Shown: positions 1 through 12,320 of the stretch, piece by piece
How the letters are laid out: each line of letters begins with the position of its first letter
How positions within the stretch are numbered: position 1 is the first letter of the stretch
Source of the DNA: Pisolithus tinctorius
Lineage: Eukaryota; Basidiomycota; Agaricomycetes; Boletales; Pisolithaceae
Length of the DNA: 64,000 nt
NCBI GenBank assembly: GCA_024663395.1
Contig: JANFAH010000040.1
Span: forward strand, 434,001-498,000
Direction of reading: 5' to 3'
The notes under the pieces: model-generated
Databases searched by the model: none
Told to the model about the DNA's origin: nothing
The model's input: the letters and a program-made list of their open reading frames with translations, nothing else
Made by a program: the position numbers and the translations under genes

Positions 1-45
1 GTGAAGTCCACATTGCACGAGAGCTGAACAAAGGTAGACTTACAG

Positions 46-960
46 TTGTCACAAGGACTGACTGGTAACAGCTCTTTTCTGAATGATAGACATATATACG
101 ATGGTAATCCTCCTTCCTGCACCGGAAGAGCTCGATGCATGTCAAACAGAGGCAGACATACATATCCAGCCGAGATCTGCACACTTCCTCAAAGGCAAGA
201 ATCAAGTTGTTGTGGCCTACCTAAATCACAGAGTGATGTATGTCGTTGGAATATCTCACTGTTAGTGTCCTCTAATGTTCCATCAAGCTGCTGGGACATC
301 TAGAAATCACAATCACTTTGGCAAATCTGTCCTGCTCACGTGCATCAGCATATGTTAGTCCTCGTTTTATCCATCTGGAATCAAACTGACAATCAAGGTT
401 ACAGAGGGAGTGCGGCACTATCACTGGACAAGACACACATCTTGATATCCAATCTAATGACTGGCCTGGACCTGTATCCTGTGGGCTGCTCTGTCATATC
501 CTTATCGTTTCCATTCCCATGCGACTCTTCTAATGGAAATTATCCATGCACTATCAATTTTGTTGATTGTGGTCGAAAGGTGGTCAGTGGAGCTACTGAT
601 GGTAAGGTACGGGTGTGGTGTATGAGAATGGGAACACAAGTCCAAACTCTTCATCACAGAAGTATGTCCAATCCTCTAATGTACCTCATAGCAACTGCTT
701 ATTCTGTAGGTGTCATGGTACAGGTGCTGTGTAGTTTCCAGGGCAGGAATTACAATTTCTTAGCAACATCTGCTGCTGGACACGGCACGTGCACAACCAT
801 CAAACTCTGGAAGGCAAAAACAGACATGGAAATCGAACGTGCTTTTGGACAGGTGGGTCGTTTTGCAGCCATAGAGTACTGTATTTCATGGCAGGGATGT
901 AGCTTTTCAACTTGGATGAAGCAGATCATCCAGGGACTATTAAGATCATTGTGATCACAT
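46..960 (+). pseudogene. WD40-like protein remnant, copy 1
   Basis: Exon pieces in different frames read as beta-propeller-like sequence. Around 570-650 the translation gives VSGATDGKVRVWCMRMGTQV and around 780-830 it gives a TIKLWKAKT blade end, both typical of WD40 strands (GH/SG...D..VRVW). A likely intron lies near 662-709 (GTATGT to CTGTAG). The same order of blocks recurs at 2.4-3.9 kb in copy 2, for example a PRSAHFLKGK block that corresponds to PRRVHFFKDR there, so the two are diverged tandem paralogues. No start codon, full propeller or single open frame is visible, and the window begins inside the gene. A WD40-like fold is inferred from strand motifs only; the cellular role is unknown. 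Similar WD40-like genes are frequent in repeat-rich agaricomycete regions. Confidence 0.5.
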
Positions 961-1279
961 TCATTCTAGTTCTTGCTTTGAAAGGCGCTTGGGCACTCAT
1001 TCTTGTGTGTATACCATCATTCCCACATCACTATCTCTGATGACTTCACAAATAGTCTTTAACCCCTGTTACAGTCAGTGATGACATACGAAGGTTTTGT
1101 CCTGCCTGCTGATTTCACACTCAAGTTGGCACAGGACATCATGCTTGTTGCTCTGACACCCAAATCTGCTTTCTCTCGCCCTTGGCATTTCTTGGTGAAT
1201 GGCACATTTGTTATACATTCATTTCTTCAACATGTCTCACATTCTTTAAACCTCATTACTGTAACAGCTCGTATGGGTC

Positions 1280-2250
1280 TGACAATCAAACTGCACAAGC
1301 TTCTACTAGAATTCCTGCAATGCATGCAGGATCAAATTGACATTCCCATAGAGACAGAGCACATTTTGTACATATGAAGAAAGTGTCACATCTACTCATT
1401 GAACTGTGATGAAGGGCGCTCTCCTTTCCCTGAAAAAACTTTCCTGCATGTTTCAAATGCCATGTTCTTGAGATACATGGTGGTGAAGGATTCTGTGGGC
1501 CAGAGGGAGACATAACGTGCCATTTCAGGAAACTTTTCACGAGCCTTCCGTGCAAGGTGTTAGCATCATGGAAGCGAACTAAACAGTGTGTGTGACCCAC
1601 TGCCAACAAATATCTCACTATAGCCTCGGGATCCTGCTGACTGTATGGTTTCGTCAGGTCGAAAAACTGCTTGCAAAGCGCATGTACATCATCCTAAATG
1701 ACGGAATCTCAGTTGGTGTTACCATGTTACCAGAAAAGTGTAAATGTGATCTCAACTTGGACTTTGTTGTAGGTACTATCGGACCAGCCCAACATTTCCC
1801 TCAGAGACCACCCACCTAGGCCTGGCTTTGACATCGGTCCAGGAGGATGAGGGATGAGAGCAAGACCTAACATATTTAAAATTCAAGCCAATGGTCAATT
1901 CATGTCACCATTATCGGTACCAACCTTCCAATGGACTCTGGTAGACAAAGTTAGGAAGCAGCATTGTCTCGGCAGTGGTCACTTTGTCCCTGTCCTCTGG
2001 CCTCCGATGTCTAGAGTTTATACCTCCATCTGGAGATGACGGACCAATGGGCAATTCGAAGCCAAAAATCTGCTCTGACATTAATTTTGCTTCATCTTCC
2101 CATGGACTCGGACTGCATTCTGCATCGAAGACCTGTGTATCAGTAACTGGAGGAAAGTAGCGGTCATAATGCATCACCGTGGCAGGTGAACCAGGGTGCT
2201 TCGAGTTGAAGTATCTTACATAATTGAAAAGCCTTTGTCCGAGATGTTCT
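1280..2250 (-). pseudogene. Unknown protein fragment between the two WD40-like copies
   Basis: The minus strand has protein-like composition in two blocks. From about 2250 down to 1920 it reads through segments such as LGQRLFNYVRYF, SPSPWEDEAKLMSEQ and SPDGGINSRHRRPEDRDKV. From about 1570 down to 1390 it reads ARKAREKFPEMARYVSLW and then FTTMYLKNMAFETCRKVF. Balanced acidic, basic and aromatic content in one frame argues for real former coding sequence, probably split by introns and frameshifts. I do not recognise a domain. The opposite strand is less protein-like here. It may be an N-terminal fragment of another transposon protein. Confidence 0.3.
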
Positions 2251-2439
2251 TCAAGTAAGCAACTTCACTAATCCATAAGACTTCAATGGAGACCCCTTGT
2301 ACCAAGCTTCTCTGGACCAGTGAAGGTCACCATAGGTCCATACACACCATTGCATTCTCTGACAATGCCCCATACCTTGCAAGCAGCAGTAAGGATTGGA
2401 AATTAATGATCCCCTTTTACCTGTATCTGAACATGCAGC

Positions 2440-3870
2440 GCAGGTAATGACAGCTGTGTCATTATTTGGAACATGCGAACTGGGAAGCAGGTACAATCCA
2501 TAAGTGCTAGGCAAGGGCCCATAACGGTCATCCGATGGTACTGCGACACTATGGACTACAATTCTTGCTTCCTTATATCGGGTGGCATGGATGGAACACT
2601 TCGGCTTTGGAAGAAACCAGACAAAGGGGTATATTCCACACCATTCTGTTCCAAGTGTGAAACTGAATTTCTTTTCGAAGAACATTTTCTTTAAAGCTGG
2701 AATGTTTACTTTGTCAGAAGCTTGTGTCGAGGATATTGTAGTTCACGACAGTACTTGTAGAGTTGCTGCGGTTGCAAGAGGTCATATTGTTGTTCTTAGC
2801 CTGGACGTACGATGTGACATAGGTATGTTCACTATTTGGATAAATAATTTTGCCTACTGGTGACTGGTGATTCGTTTAGACCCCTTTCAACCCATGGCTT
2901 GGGAACCTCTGGCAGGTCTACCTCTGTGCAAGTCAGTTCCCAGACGAGTGCATTTCTTCAAAGACAGAAAGGCTGTCTTTATTGCATTCTTGGACTCCAA
3001 AGACATGTAAGTTGTATAGTACTTTATGAATATTCTTCATTTCCCTCCACTGTAGCATTGTGTGGGGCTTGCCAGTGTGGAATGAGTTGTGGCAGTCCAA
3101 GCTACTGACAAGAATGTCTGTTTGCTCCTAATGGCATTGCTGTGCACCTCAGCTTACCCTTCCCTTCCATAGTGGTCATACTGCATGGTCTTCAGAGACC
3201 AGACATCTTTTGGTTTGGAACTTACATGATGGCATTGACGTATATTGCATGATGGAAAATTCTCAGCCCATTCTTATTCGCAACCTCCATGTCAAGATCA
3301 GGCGCAATAATCCGAAGCAGGTAGAATTAGGGTGGCATGGAGAGATTGCAATCAACAGCACAGATAATGGGGAGATTCAGCTTTGTGAAGTTATGTCTGG
3401 GAATCAGCGATGCATCCTTCATCACAGTGCGAGTAAGTTGTCCCATTCAATACAGGAAGCTAAGCAGGTTTTTACTAATGCTCTCAGGTGCTCAGCTGGT
3501 CCAGACGGTGGTGGTGAGTGTCTCCATATTGAGAGGGATTAGCGCTCTGTTATTTATATGTGCATAGTATTATTCTCCCAGAGTTGGCCAGCATTACATT
3601 GCCAGTGCAACTACTGACCCTAAGTTGCTGCTGGTGCTGAAACTCTGGTCCCTGGGCTCTGCAGTGGAGCCACCCACCTCGAAATCGATCACTGACTTCA
3701 TGTGTACAGGACTGAGATATGTTCAATGCGGACCATTCAATGCACAAGGGATGGCCATCTACCTACTACTAGTTGTGGCATTAGGTATGGGGTACATTGC
3801 AGGGTTGCTACAAGTTGGGGTAGGGTTGTGGAAGGAATATACCAGCTACTAGGTCGAAGCTCAGATTGTT
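2440..3870 (+). pseudogene. WD40-like protein remnant, copy 2
   Basis: Several exon-like blocks continue the WD40 theme. Around 2570-2625 the translation gives SGGMDGTLRLWKKP, a classic propeller strand. Around 2700-2820 it reads VEDIVVHDSTCRVAAVARG. Around 2880-3005 it reads PFQPMAWEPLAGLPLCKSV followed by a block ending at a GTAAGT donor. Around 3210-3430 it reads VVWNLHDGIDVYCMMEN and later EIAINSTDNGEIQLCEVMSG. Around 3570-3660 it reads YIASATTDPKLLLVLKLW. The order matches copy 1 at 46-960 block by block. Frame changes between blocks fit short introns plus decay. I cannot reconstruct one open frame, so I call it a remnant; a working spliced gene is not excluded. Confidence 0.5.
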
Positions 3871-4479
3871 TTTGGATATGTAGCATCTAATGACCATCTT
3901 GGGATAATCAATTGCAATCATGGCTCTCAGCAACCTTGCCTACCCAAGTCCTGTTTGCGCTTGCCAGGAATTTGCGCCACTAATAGTCAAGAGGGAACGA
4001 TTGTCTTCTGTTGAGTCTTCAGTTTTTATTCCACTGTCCAGCATATCCCTCAAATGCATTCTCAATAATGAGCCACCATCACATTCCTTAGCACCTCTTC
4101 TGCTGGTCTGCTGGTTTTCTCTTATCGGGTGCTGGAGGGCAATATAACCTCTCGCCTGGCATCACCAGCAGAGGAAGGACAAAAATTCGACAGCAACAGC
4201 ATGACCAAATGTATAGAAACCTTGGAACAAGCCCAGTGGAATGTTTAGACAAGTATTGTATGGAGGGACATTACGAAGGTGTGTGAATAAGTTTCGTTGT
4301 GTAGGTGGTATCAACCAATACCCTTTAGGTTTACAAGTATGTCAGTCAGGAGCATCAGTCAAACATTTTCTGCTGTTACTTGGTTGTCGACGGTGGAAAT
4401 TGATGTACATGTTGTCTGCACCATAATGTTGACGAGATCATATGCCTGAGCATGTCCTGTGACCAGCATATGGCCATAT
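3871..4479. other. No feature recognised
   Basis: Only short open stretches are present and none looks like a protein I know. The start of the 315-bp repeat follows. Confidence 0.4.
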
Positions 4480-6300
4480 CCCTCAGTTTCGCACCATCTC
4501 ACACACTCCTGTATCTCCAGTGGTTATTCCCCCAACATCCACCTGTCTACCCTAAGGAACTCCTGCTCCAACATCTAGCCAGTCATTTTCATCTACGGTA
4601 TCGTCCGAGGCACAACCTACCATCGATTCTCACATAGTGGGCATGGTTCGACATCAGTCGGACAATTCAGGTATGCATGAACAATATCTATCATTACTGC
4701 ACTATTCAACATCTGCAATCTAGCATCATCCCTCTGTGACTGTCATCCCATTACACCCACCAAAATGTCAGAACAACTTGATGCCCCTGATGATCATGTG
4801 CCCCAGTTTCATGCCATCTCACACACTCCTACATCTCCAGTGAGTTTTCCCCCAGGGTCCGCCTCTCTACTCCAAGGAACTCCTGCTCCGACATGTTCCT
4901 TGGTGAACATCATGTCGACTTAGCTGCAGAAAACAATGGCTTACCTGTAATCTCGAGCTTATGCATCATTTCTGCCAGTCATTTCATCCTAGCAGAAAGT
5001 GAGCAGCCAGATGAAGATTCACTAGGATCAAGTGATGTTGTGGTTGTCGTGATAATTGTCTCAATGTCGTCGTTGCTCTCGTGTGGCTTGGTTCTGAGAC
5101 CTCTGATGGCTCCATCTCATTTCCCATCAGAGAAGCTTACAGACCACTGATGTCCGATCTTCTGCACTGGCATGCAGAACTTATCATGGTTTGGGTCTTT
5201 CATCATGGATATGGGGGTAACGCTTGTACTCTTCAGCGCTGATCAGGGGGCCATAGATGTTGTCAACGAGGGCAGCTTATGAACGGTTACAAAGGGGGGT
5301 CCTGCCTGATCCTCTGTGACTGCCACTTCCTCGTCCTGAGCAGGTCGCCATATGAATCGCAGCCACCAATGATCCATCAAAAGTGAATGAAGTGAGGTCA
5401 ACTTCCTCCCGATCATTAGTATGTCCTTCCCCCACCTCTTCTAACCCACTCATGTCGACTCCTCCCATCTGGTCCCTATCCTGTTCCTTTTCGTTCCTGT
5501 CCTCTTGCTCCTCGGCTACTCCTTGCTCATGATATGACCATCCAGAGTTGTCTTCTCGCAGACGTTCGATATCTTGGAAAGGATCCTCACTCCATATGTG
5601 ATGTGAACAGGACTGGCATGCTTGACAAATGATGGTGCACTACTCGCCATGACCATTGTTCCTGAAGCAGTGCTTGTAGACAGGAATTGTTTCAAGTCCT
5701 TGTTGTTCCCTGAGTGGGCAGTTTGATCGACGGTAACTGTTGATTCTCACATAGTGGGCATGGTTCATCATCAGTCAGACAATTCATATCTATCATTATC
5801 ACACTATTCAATGTCTGTGATCTAGCTTTGCCCATCCGTGACTGTCGTCCCATTACATCCACCAAAATGTGAGAACAACTTGGCGCCCCTTATGATCATG
5901 TGCCCCAGTTTCGTGCCATCTCACACACTCCTGCATCTCTGGTGGTTATTCCCCCAATGTCTGCCTCTCTACCCCAAGGAACTCCTGCTCTGACATCTAA
6001 CCACTCATTATCATCTATGGTATTGTCTGAGGCACAACCTACCATCAATTCTCACATAGTGGGCATGGTTCGACATCAGTCGGACAATTCAGGTATGCAC
6101 GAATGATATCTATCATTACCACACTATTCAATGTCTGCAATCTAGCATCATCCTTCCATGACCATCATCCCACCAAAATGTCAGAACCACTTGGCATCCC
6201 TGATGATCATGTGCCCCAGTTTTGCACCATCTCACACACTCCTGCATCTCCAGCAGTTATCTGACATCCAACCAGTCATTTTCATCCATGGTATCATCAT
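4480..6300 (+). repeat. Interrupted tandem repeat, unit about 315 bp
   Basis: A unit carrying ATCTCACACACTCCTG, GGAACTCCTGCTC and CACATAGTGGGCATGGTTC recurs. The first landmark starts near 4491, 4811, 5913 and 6224, giving spacings of 320 and 311 on either side of an interruption. The middle two copies are separated because about 845 bp of unrelated sequence (about 4893-5738) sits inside one unit. On the plus strand the unit reads partly as a Pro/Ser-rich peptide (ISHTPASLVVIPP, HIVGMVRHQSDNSGMHE), so it may be a repeated exon of a decayed gene. Confidence 0.7.
4893..5700 (-). pseudogene. Unknown coding-like insert within the 315-bp repeat
   Basis: The minus strand reads from about 5600 down to 5277 as an acidic, protein-like stretch (SEDPFQDIERLREDNSGWSY, then EEVGEGHTNDREEVDLTS). 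Further fragments continue towards 4900 (KPHESNDDIETIITTTTT) after frame breaks. It interrupts a unit of the surrounding tandem repeat. I do not recognise the family. The DPFQDIERLRE stretch recalls the N-terminal linker of Plavaka-type transposases, but this is a weak resemblance. Confidence 0.25.
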
Positions 6301-6754
6301 CCAAGGCGCAACCTTGCATCCCCAAGCCATTGCTCGGTTGCCAATGGTGGAAGGACTTATAATGGCAAGTGTATTGCTGGCACAATGGCCGCCTACCTGG
6401 CTGTCCAAGCATATGGCGGAGGTATGTCAGATGGACCCTGTTTTGTCCATGGGATGGCTGAATGGAGCGTGACAATTAGGTACTGCAGGAGCCAGGGTTT
6501 TCCATAGAGGACATGGGGCGCCTGTGAAGTGCACAGGTTGTATGAACCTTTTGGAGACTCTGGTGGATTGTAAGCCTTGAACTGTTGACATGATGTCTAT
6601 TGACTGGCATGGCTTTTTGAGTGGAAACTGTCAATTTTCACAGGATGAACCAGCTCCTGTTCAATGAGACCATATCATTGACATGAATTTGTATGTACAG
6701 TACTGTATGTACAGGTGCTTTCTTCAATTACTAACCCTACCAATACATCAGAAA
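6301..6754. other. No feature recognised
   Basis: This may hold the last exon or 3' end of the transposase pseudogene that begins on the minus strand at 11316, since a GTGAGT donor ends the last clear exon near 6788. No continuing exon could be identified. Confidence 0.3.
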
Positions 6755-9700
6755 TTATAATGTTCTGCAGTAAGTGAGAAGCAAACTCACCCTGTTAAGT
6801 GATAGAACAACTTGATATGCATCCTCCTGCACTTGTGGAGACTTGAAAGGTGTGACTGCAGCATGACAGATAATGTCTGATGCCTTGATGACCCTAACAC
6901 AGGTCTGGGTGTGGTATAACTGCACTTCCAGGAGTGGGTATTGACAGTATGGGTCATGACTATATTCCAGAGGTGAAAGATCCAAAAACTGGAGGACTTC
7001 TGCAAAGCACTCTGTAATGTAGGTCCCTTGGTTGATGTGAGAATGATAGAAGAGCCCAGTAATTTGACCAGCCTTTGGTTTGTCACAACCAGGCACTTCA
7101 AAAAGGACAATGGAGCTGCCTTTTCTCTGCTTTACTGATGCCACAAACTTGACCCCATGGAGTTCAATTTCCTTGCAGTAATTGACAGAGGGATCAAGTA
7201 CGTGACCTGGCTTGGTTGCACTTGTTTGATAGGATAAGAAGGGCAATGCAATGGCATCACAATTGAGTCGGGCAAGCAGGAGTTCATAGATGTCATTGGG
7301 AAGGGTCTTGGGATGGTCCAATCCTCCAGTTTCTGGAACTAATGGATTTGCAGGTTTGGCCAAGGTTGCTAGATCACTGGTGAGTGTACTGTTGAACACA
7401 GTATCACCATAGTGTTTATGGATCAGGGGCTTCAGTGCATCCAATACCTGAGGGAGCCCTGACTGGTGTTGAAGCAGTGCACAAAGATTCCCACCTTGGC
7501 AAAAGGCTTTCATGAATGTTGACTCTAGTTCACCTGGTAGATTTCATTTAGTTAAATAGTAATTCTAAAGCAACCAGGACTTACCAATTTTATTATTTGT
7601 GTGGTACTGTTGAATAATACCATTGACACGTTCAAAAGGAAAAGACCACCATCCATGGACAGGTCCAAAGAGCTGGATGCACTGAGATAGGTGAAGTGAT
7701 AAATGATGGGAAGGCTGGAGTACTTCTGTTGTATACAACTCCACCAGTGATGTGAGGTAGTAATGAAGGTAGGAGTTAACAATTTCCACATGGTCATCAG
7801 ATGTTGACCTCCTAGTAGCCCACCAGACAGCAATGACAAGTGCAATGTAGTTGTCCAGCATGGATTTCTCCTGACTTCCCACAGGAAAATGGCCCCAGAG
7901 GCGGACAAGGGTGATAACAAGATGAACAAGGCATGCACTTCTCCACTGATCTGCTTTGAGTTTCCCATGCCCAGGACTACCCAAGTTGCAAGGAGGCCTT
8001 GTCATCCATGATGGCAGAGTGGTAGTTGCCATGTCAGCCCATACTTCTTTTAGAATTTCTTGACCCAATACAATGGTCTTTGAACTCCCCCTTGCCCATG
8101 CTTCTGCAAGATCAACAATAGGATGTGGATAAACAGCAGGGACTTGGATTTCACTGTTAGAGTTATGTTTATACTAGAATCAAACCATATTAGTTTTTTT
8201 GACCAGCTTGCATGAAAAGTCAACATACCCAATTAATCAAGGCATCTGCATAGTCTTTCTTTCCTGAAGAAGCTGAAGGGAGCTGTAGATTATTTGCCTG
8301 TGCAAGAGCAACTATGTATCCCCTGCGGAGACGATTGAGTGCTGTCCTAGACAAGGCTTTGATTGCATCAACACCCCTCTGAAGTTCAACTTTCTGCCTC
8401 TCTGGGTCATGAGGGGGAGCAGCTGCCCTGGCCTTCTTCTCAGCATTCATTCCCCAGACCTCCCGGCAATGATGTGGGAGTTCATTCAAGAAGAGGTTGT
8501 GCATTGCATCCAAGACAGAAAAGTGAATGGGGTCCCAGTATGGTAGTTGAAACAGCTCAGACCATCAGGTTCAGTAGAGTTTCCACAAGCTCTCTCAAGC
8601 AGCTTCAGTTGGTGCATGGAGCCATTGCAGAGCATGTGTAAGATGTTCCTCCCAGGTTCGTTGTTTCCAGGACCCAGTGTTAAAGTTTGCCAAGTCATCC
8701 TTGGATATCCAGCAGAAGGGACACCAACCCTCAGAACTGCTATAACTGGCAAATCCAGCTGCTTTTGCAAGTGCTGGCAGATCACATACAAGGGGAATGA
8801 CAGCTGCACGAACCAAGTGTCCCATGGCATAGTCAGCAGTCCTGGTGAACCAGATCCCAGAGTGCCAAAACTGCAGGAGTTCATCAACAAGAGGGCCAAG
8901 GAAATGATTAAGATGATGTAATGGAGGGGCTTTGGGACCTGGTATGATCCCCACAAGGTAGACATTCTCTGGGTGGTAACAAAGATGGATGGGTAAATTC
9001 ATGCAAACCATGTAGATGGCACCAACAGATTTGGCCTTTCCAGAAATTCGATTTCCATAGGGATTGAACCAGTCAATGAATAGGCTAAACACAAGTCGAG
9101 CTTCCCCAGAGACAGCATCTAACCAGGGCTTTCCATCAGGACCCTTAAAGGATCAGAATGCCTCACCATCCCAAACATCACAGACAGGTCCATGTTTCCA
9201 AGGGCACACCAGTCGGGAGATGAATGAATCAGGACAGCCAGCTGTGGTGGTTTCCATGGACTGTTCAATGCCTGGTCATGAAAGCAGACAGGCAAGCCAG
9301 CTTTTGAGTGGCTGATAATTGAATGTCTGGTGTGGCACAGAGTCTCCTGTAGAACTTGAAGAACAATACAAAAGTGGTGTGTTGCAGATTGGGCTTCCAG
9401 TTGTCTGCCTGGCAGTGCACTGCTCTGGGATATCAAGGGTCTGAGCCTGGTACTTGTACAAGTATAGTGCACAGCAGCTGGGGCAACAAGCATAGATATT
9501 GAGCTCTGGGTCTAAATTGAGGGTACAGATAGCCGACCGAAGGTCCTGAGGCCAACTCTGGAATTGCAAAGAGTCATGAAACAGTGGGAGTGGGATGTTT
9601 CCCCCAAGGGATGTCATGGCCCATTCACAGGCAGATAACACAATTAATTGAACTGCATCCAACAGGAAATTAGATGCATTTCGTGGCATATTTGACAGAA

Positions 9701-11316
9701 GGTGAAGTGTGACAACAACAGTGATACAGGCCAACACAGGTGCTGATGCAGTTTTGAGATGATCAAGGAAGCCAATGTGCAGCTCTGTTGAATATTCATT
9801 ATATGATTTCATCCCAAGTGACAAAATGCACTAACCAGTGGAGTAACTTAAGTCAGACATCAAGTTCAGACTCCCAGAAAATGACTGCAAGCCCTGCTCT
9901 CCCTTCAGCTTTGTCCATTGGGCATCAACTATTGCATCCAAGCACTCACAATAAGAGTCCAGCTCCTGGGAAAGGCACCTCTGTGATTCTCGAACATCCA
10001 GGTCCATGCTGTCTTGAGGGTACACACCATCTACTAACCTGATCAGGCTCATGATGGCCTCCTGATGTGTAAGAAAAGCTGAACAGTGCCGCTGATGGAG
10101 AGCAGGGGGTGGATCATTTGCGGCCTTTGGCTGGCTTTCAAACACTAATGTTTGAGTGAGAAGGCAGCTCGCACCAATCTGATGTCCATGGAACAATTTG
10201 TGATAATGCACGAGCACAGACCTCAAGAGGGTATTTGCATTGGTGGGATGATTAACGGACAGATTAACGTCAACAGGAGCATTAAGCATGGTCAAATCGA
10301 TGGACAGACCACCTGTATCTAGATAAATCAATGCTCATTTAATTAAACCTACTGCTGGCAGACGACCTATGTTCAATATCCATAGGAGCGCTATCACGAT
10401 AATGCACGAGTGCAGACCTCGAGAGGGTATTTGTGTTGGTGGGATGACCAACGGACAGATTAACACCGACAGGAGCATTAAGGACAGTCAAATCGACAGA
10501 CGGACCACCTGTATCTAGATAAATCAATGCTCATATAATTAAACCTACTGCTGGAAGACGACCTACGTTCAACATCCATAGGAGTGTTATTGCAATAATG
10601 CACGAGCACAGACCTCGAGAGGGTATTTGCATCGGCAGGACGATCAACGGACAGATTGACATCAACAAGAGCATTAAGGACGGTCAAATCGACAGATGGA
10701 CCACCTGTATCTAGATAAATCAACACTCATTTAATTAAACCTACTACTGGAAGACGACCTACATTCAACATCCATAGGAGCATTATCGCGATGACACATG
10801 AGTGTGAACATTGAGAGGGTATTTGTGTTGGCAGGATGATCAATGGACAGATTAATGTTGATGGGAACACTGGGGACAGTCGATGAGTCAGTCCTAGATG
10901 TGACCAGCTGAGGTGCTTGGAGGGTATTTATGACAATAGAATGATCAACGGACAGACCACCTGGATTTAGATAAATCAAAGCTCATTTAATGAAATGTAC
11001 TGCTGGAGGACGAACCACATTCAACATCCATAGAAGCAGTGTCAAGGATGGTCGATAAGTTGGTCCTGGACACTACAGTAGCATCTAACTGCAGCGTTTT
11101 AAGGGATGCCAATAAAATCCTATTTTCCACACCCTCATTTTCCACAGATTGGCGATGTTGCTGCAACAGTTCTTCGTCGCGTTGATGGCGAGCATGAGTA
11201 GACGGTTTCAACAGAACACCTGAGATGGATACATTTGTCAGAGGATCTTGCGAGTGGCCCCTGCAGCAACCATGAACATGGCACCAACAAATCTTGTACT
11301 GTTGTTGCCTGGCCAT
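6755..11316 (-). pseudogene. Plavaka-type (Tnp2/CACTA superfamily) transposase, decayed
   Basis: Multi-exon DNA transposase gene, read leftwards from the ATG at 11316. The first exon encodes a Cys/His-rich start (CWCHVHGCCRG...LLKPSTHARHQ). A block of tandem exon repeats follows (separate entry). The transposase core then reads NFLLDAVQLIVLSACEWAM, DLRSAICTLNLDPELNIYAC, RLVFSLFIDWFNPYGN, WHSGIWFTRTADYAMGHLVR, EGWCPFCWISKDD, DAMHNLFLNELPHHCREVWG, KLKADQWRSACLVHLVITL and GPVHGWWSFPFERVNGIIQ, in the order usual for this family in Agaricomycetes. The C-terminal region runs to about 6788, where a GTGAGT donor suggests one more exon. The gene is broken by in-frame TGA codons near 9296 and 9167, where relatives would carry Arg (CGA), and by frameshifts. 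Terminal inverted repeats were not found. Confidence 0.8.
10202..11018 (-). repeat. Tandem exon+intron modules in the transposase N-terminus
   Basis: The sequence repeats with a period of exactly 196 bp (landmarks at 10202, 10398, 10594, 10790). On the minus strand each unit splits into a 144-nt exon and a 52-nt intron. The introns are 10319-10370, 10515-10566, 10711-10762 and 10967-11018, all 52 nt. Two are GTAGGT...CTAG. One donor is now AT and one acceptor AA, both single transitions. Exons between them are 144, 144 and 204 nt, all multiples of three, and the first exon (11316 to 11019) is 298 nt, so every junction is phase 1 (C|AT, His). The repeated 48-residue peptide reads HTGGPSVDLTVLNAPVGVNL and so on to SAPMDIE. 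Confidence 0.8.
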
Positions 11317-12180
11317 GATTGCACTGTAATGAGATACTCAGTACCACAGATGCTAAGGTGAGTTGTTTAATCAATAATGCAGTAAAACGAAACCTATTGC
11401 AGCAATTTCCTTTTTTGTAAGGTGCTCATTCGAACACTGAGGGTGCCAGTGGTGTCTGTCCCTACACAAGATATCACTGGGGATCGACAGTATGGTAGAC
11501 TATTTCACTGCTCTGCCATTGTCATTTGAATGATTGACTGTCTGTGGCAGGATTACCCCAGTGATCACTCACTGTATATGAGGGCATCAGGCAGTGACTG
11601 CATTGGAATCTGCTGCGATAGCCTTGAGCCCAAAATGAATTGCACCCTTAGCCCCCATTCAACTGACTCCAGTCCATGCACAGGGCACAAGAAAGGTAAA
11701 TCCGGCTCTGGATGTCTTCCCATTCTAAGCCATTGACTTCTTCTGACTATCCACATTCTCGCAAGTCCCCTGTCTCTGCCTCCTTCTCAACCCGATTTAA
11801 TTGTAAACGCCATCGCTATGGGTACTTCTTCGCTGCTCACATCTCTCTTATACAATGTGCCACCAACTGCCTTGTCAGTGAACTGACTTCTGGAACCTCT
11901 CCAAGCTTGATCTAACCAAACAGTTCACAGACTTCTGTCGTCGTATCCTTGTTACCTGGGTCAATCTTGTCACGCCAGTCAGTGTCCTTGACCTTGTCGG
12001 GCATGGAGTACCAAATGGCAGACACTCTCTCCATTATGCTATGGGAATGTGCATTCTCCGAGTTGGATGTCCACTGCCAGAGTGGTGGTGACATCAATGG
12101 TAAAGTTGTCAGCAAAGAACATGATAATGATTTGTATCGATCAGTCGAGCAGCCTGCATCCTTCTATGTATGACCTCAAT
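11317..12180 (+). other. Weak coding-like fragments, unassigned
   Basis: From about 11900 to 12090 the plus strand reads KQFTDFCRRILVTWVNLV and then HGVPNGRHSLHYAMGMCI, which looks protein-like but matches nothing I know. The rest holds short open stretches in several frames. It could be the 5' end of a decayed gene divergent from the transposase. Confidence 0.2.
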
Positions 12181-12320
12181 AATCATCTGGGCAAAATAAT
12201 AGTGTTTATTGTGCACGAACAGTGAGAGCGTGTTTTCTGGGGGAACATATCATTTCAACTTGGGTGTAAATGTAAACAACATGAATATGTGCATGTATGT
12301 CAGCCGCTCAATACACCTGC

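Noticed and set aside
10202..11018. Simple satellite explanation for the 196-bp repeats
   Set aside because: All four 52-nt segments fall on splice-like borders, exon lengths are multiples of three, and phases agree; a neutral satellite would not do this.
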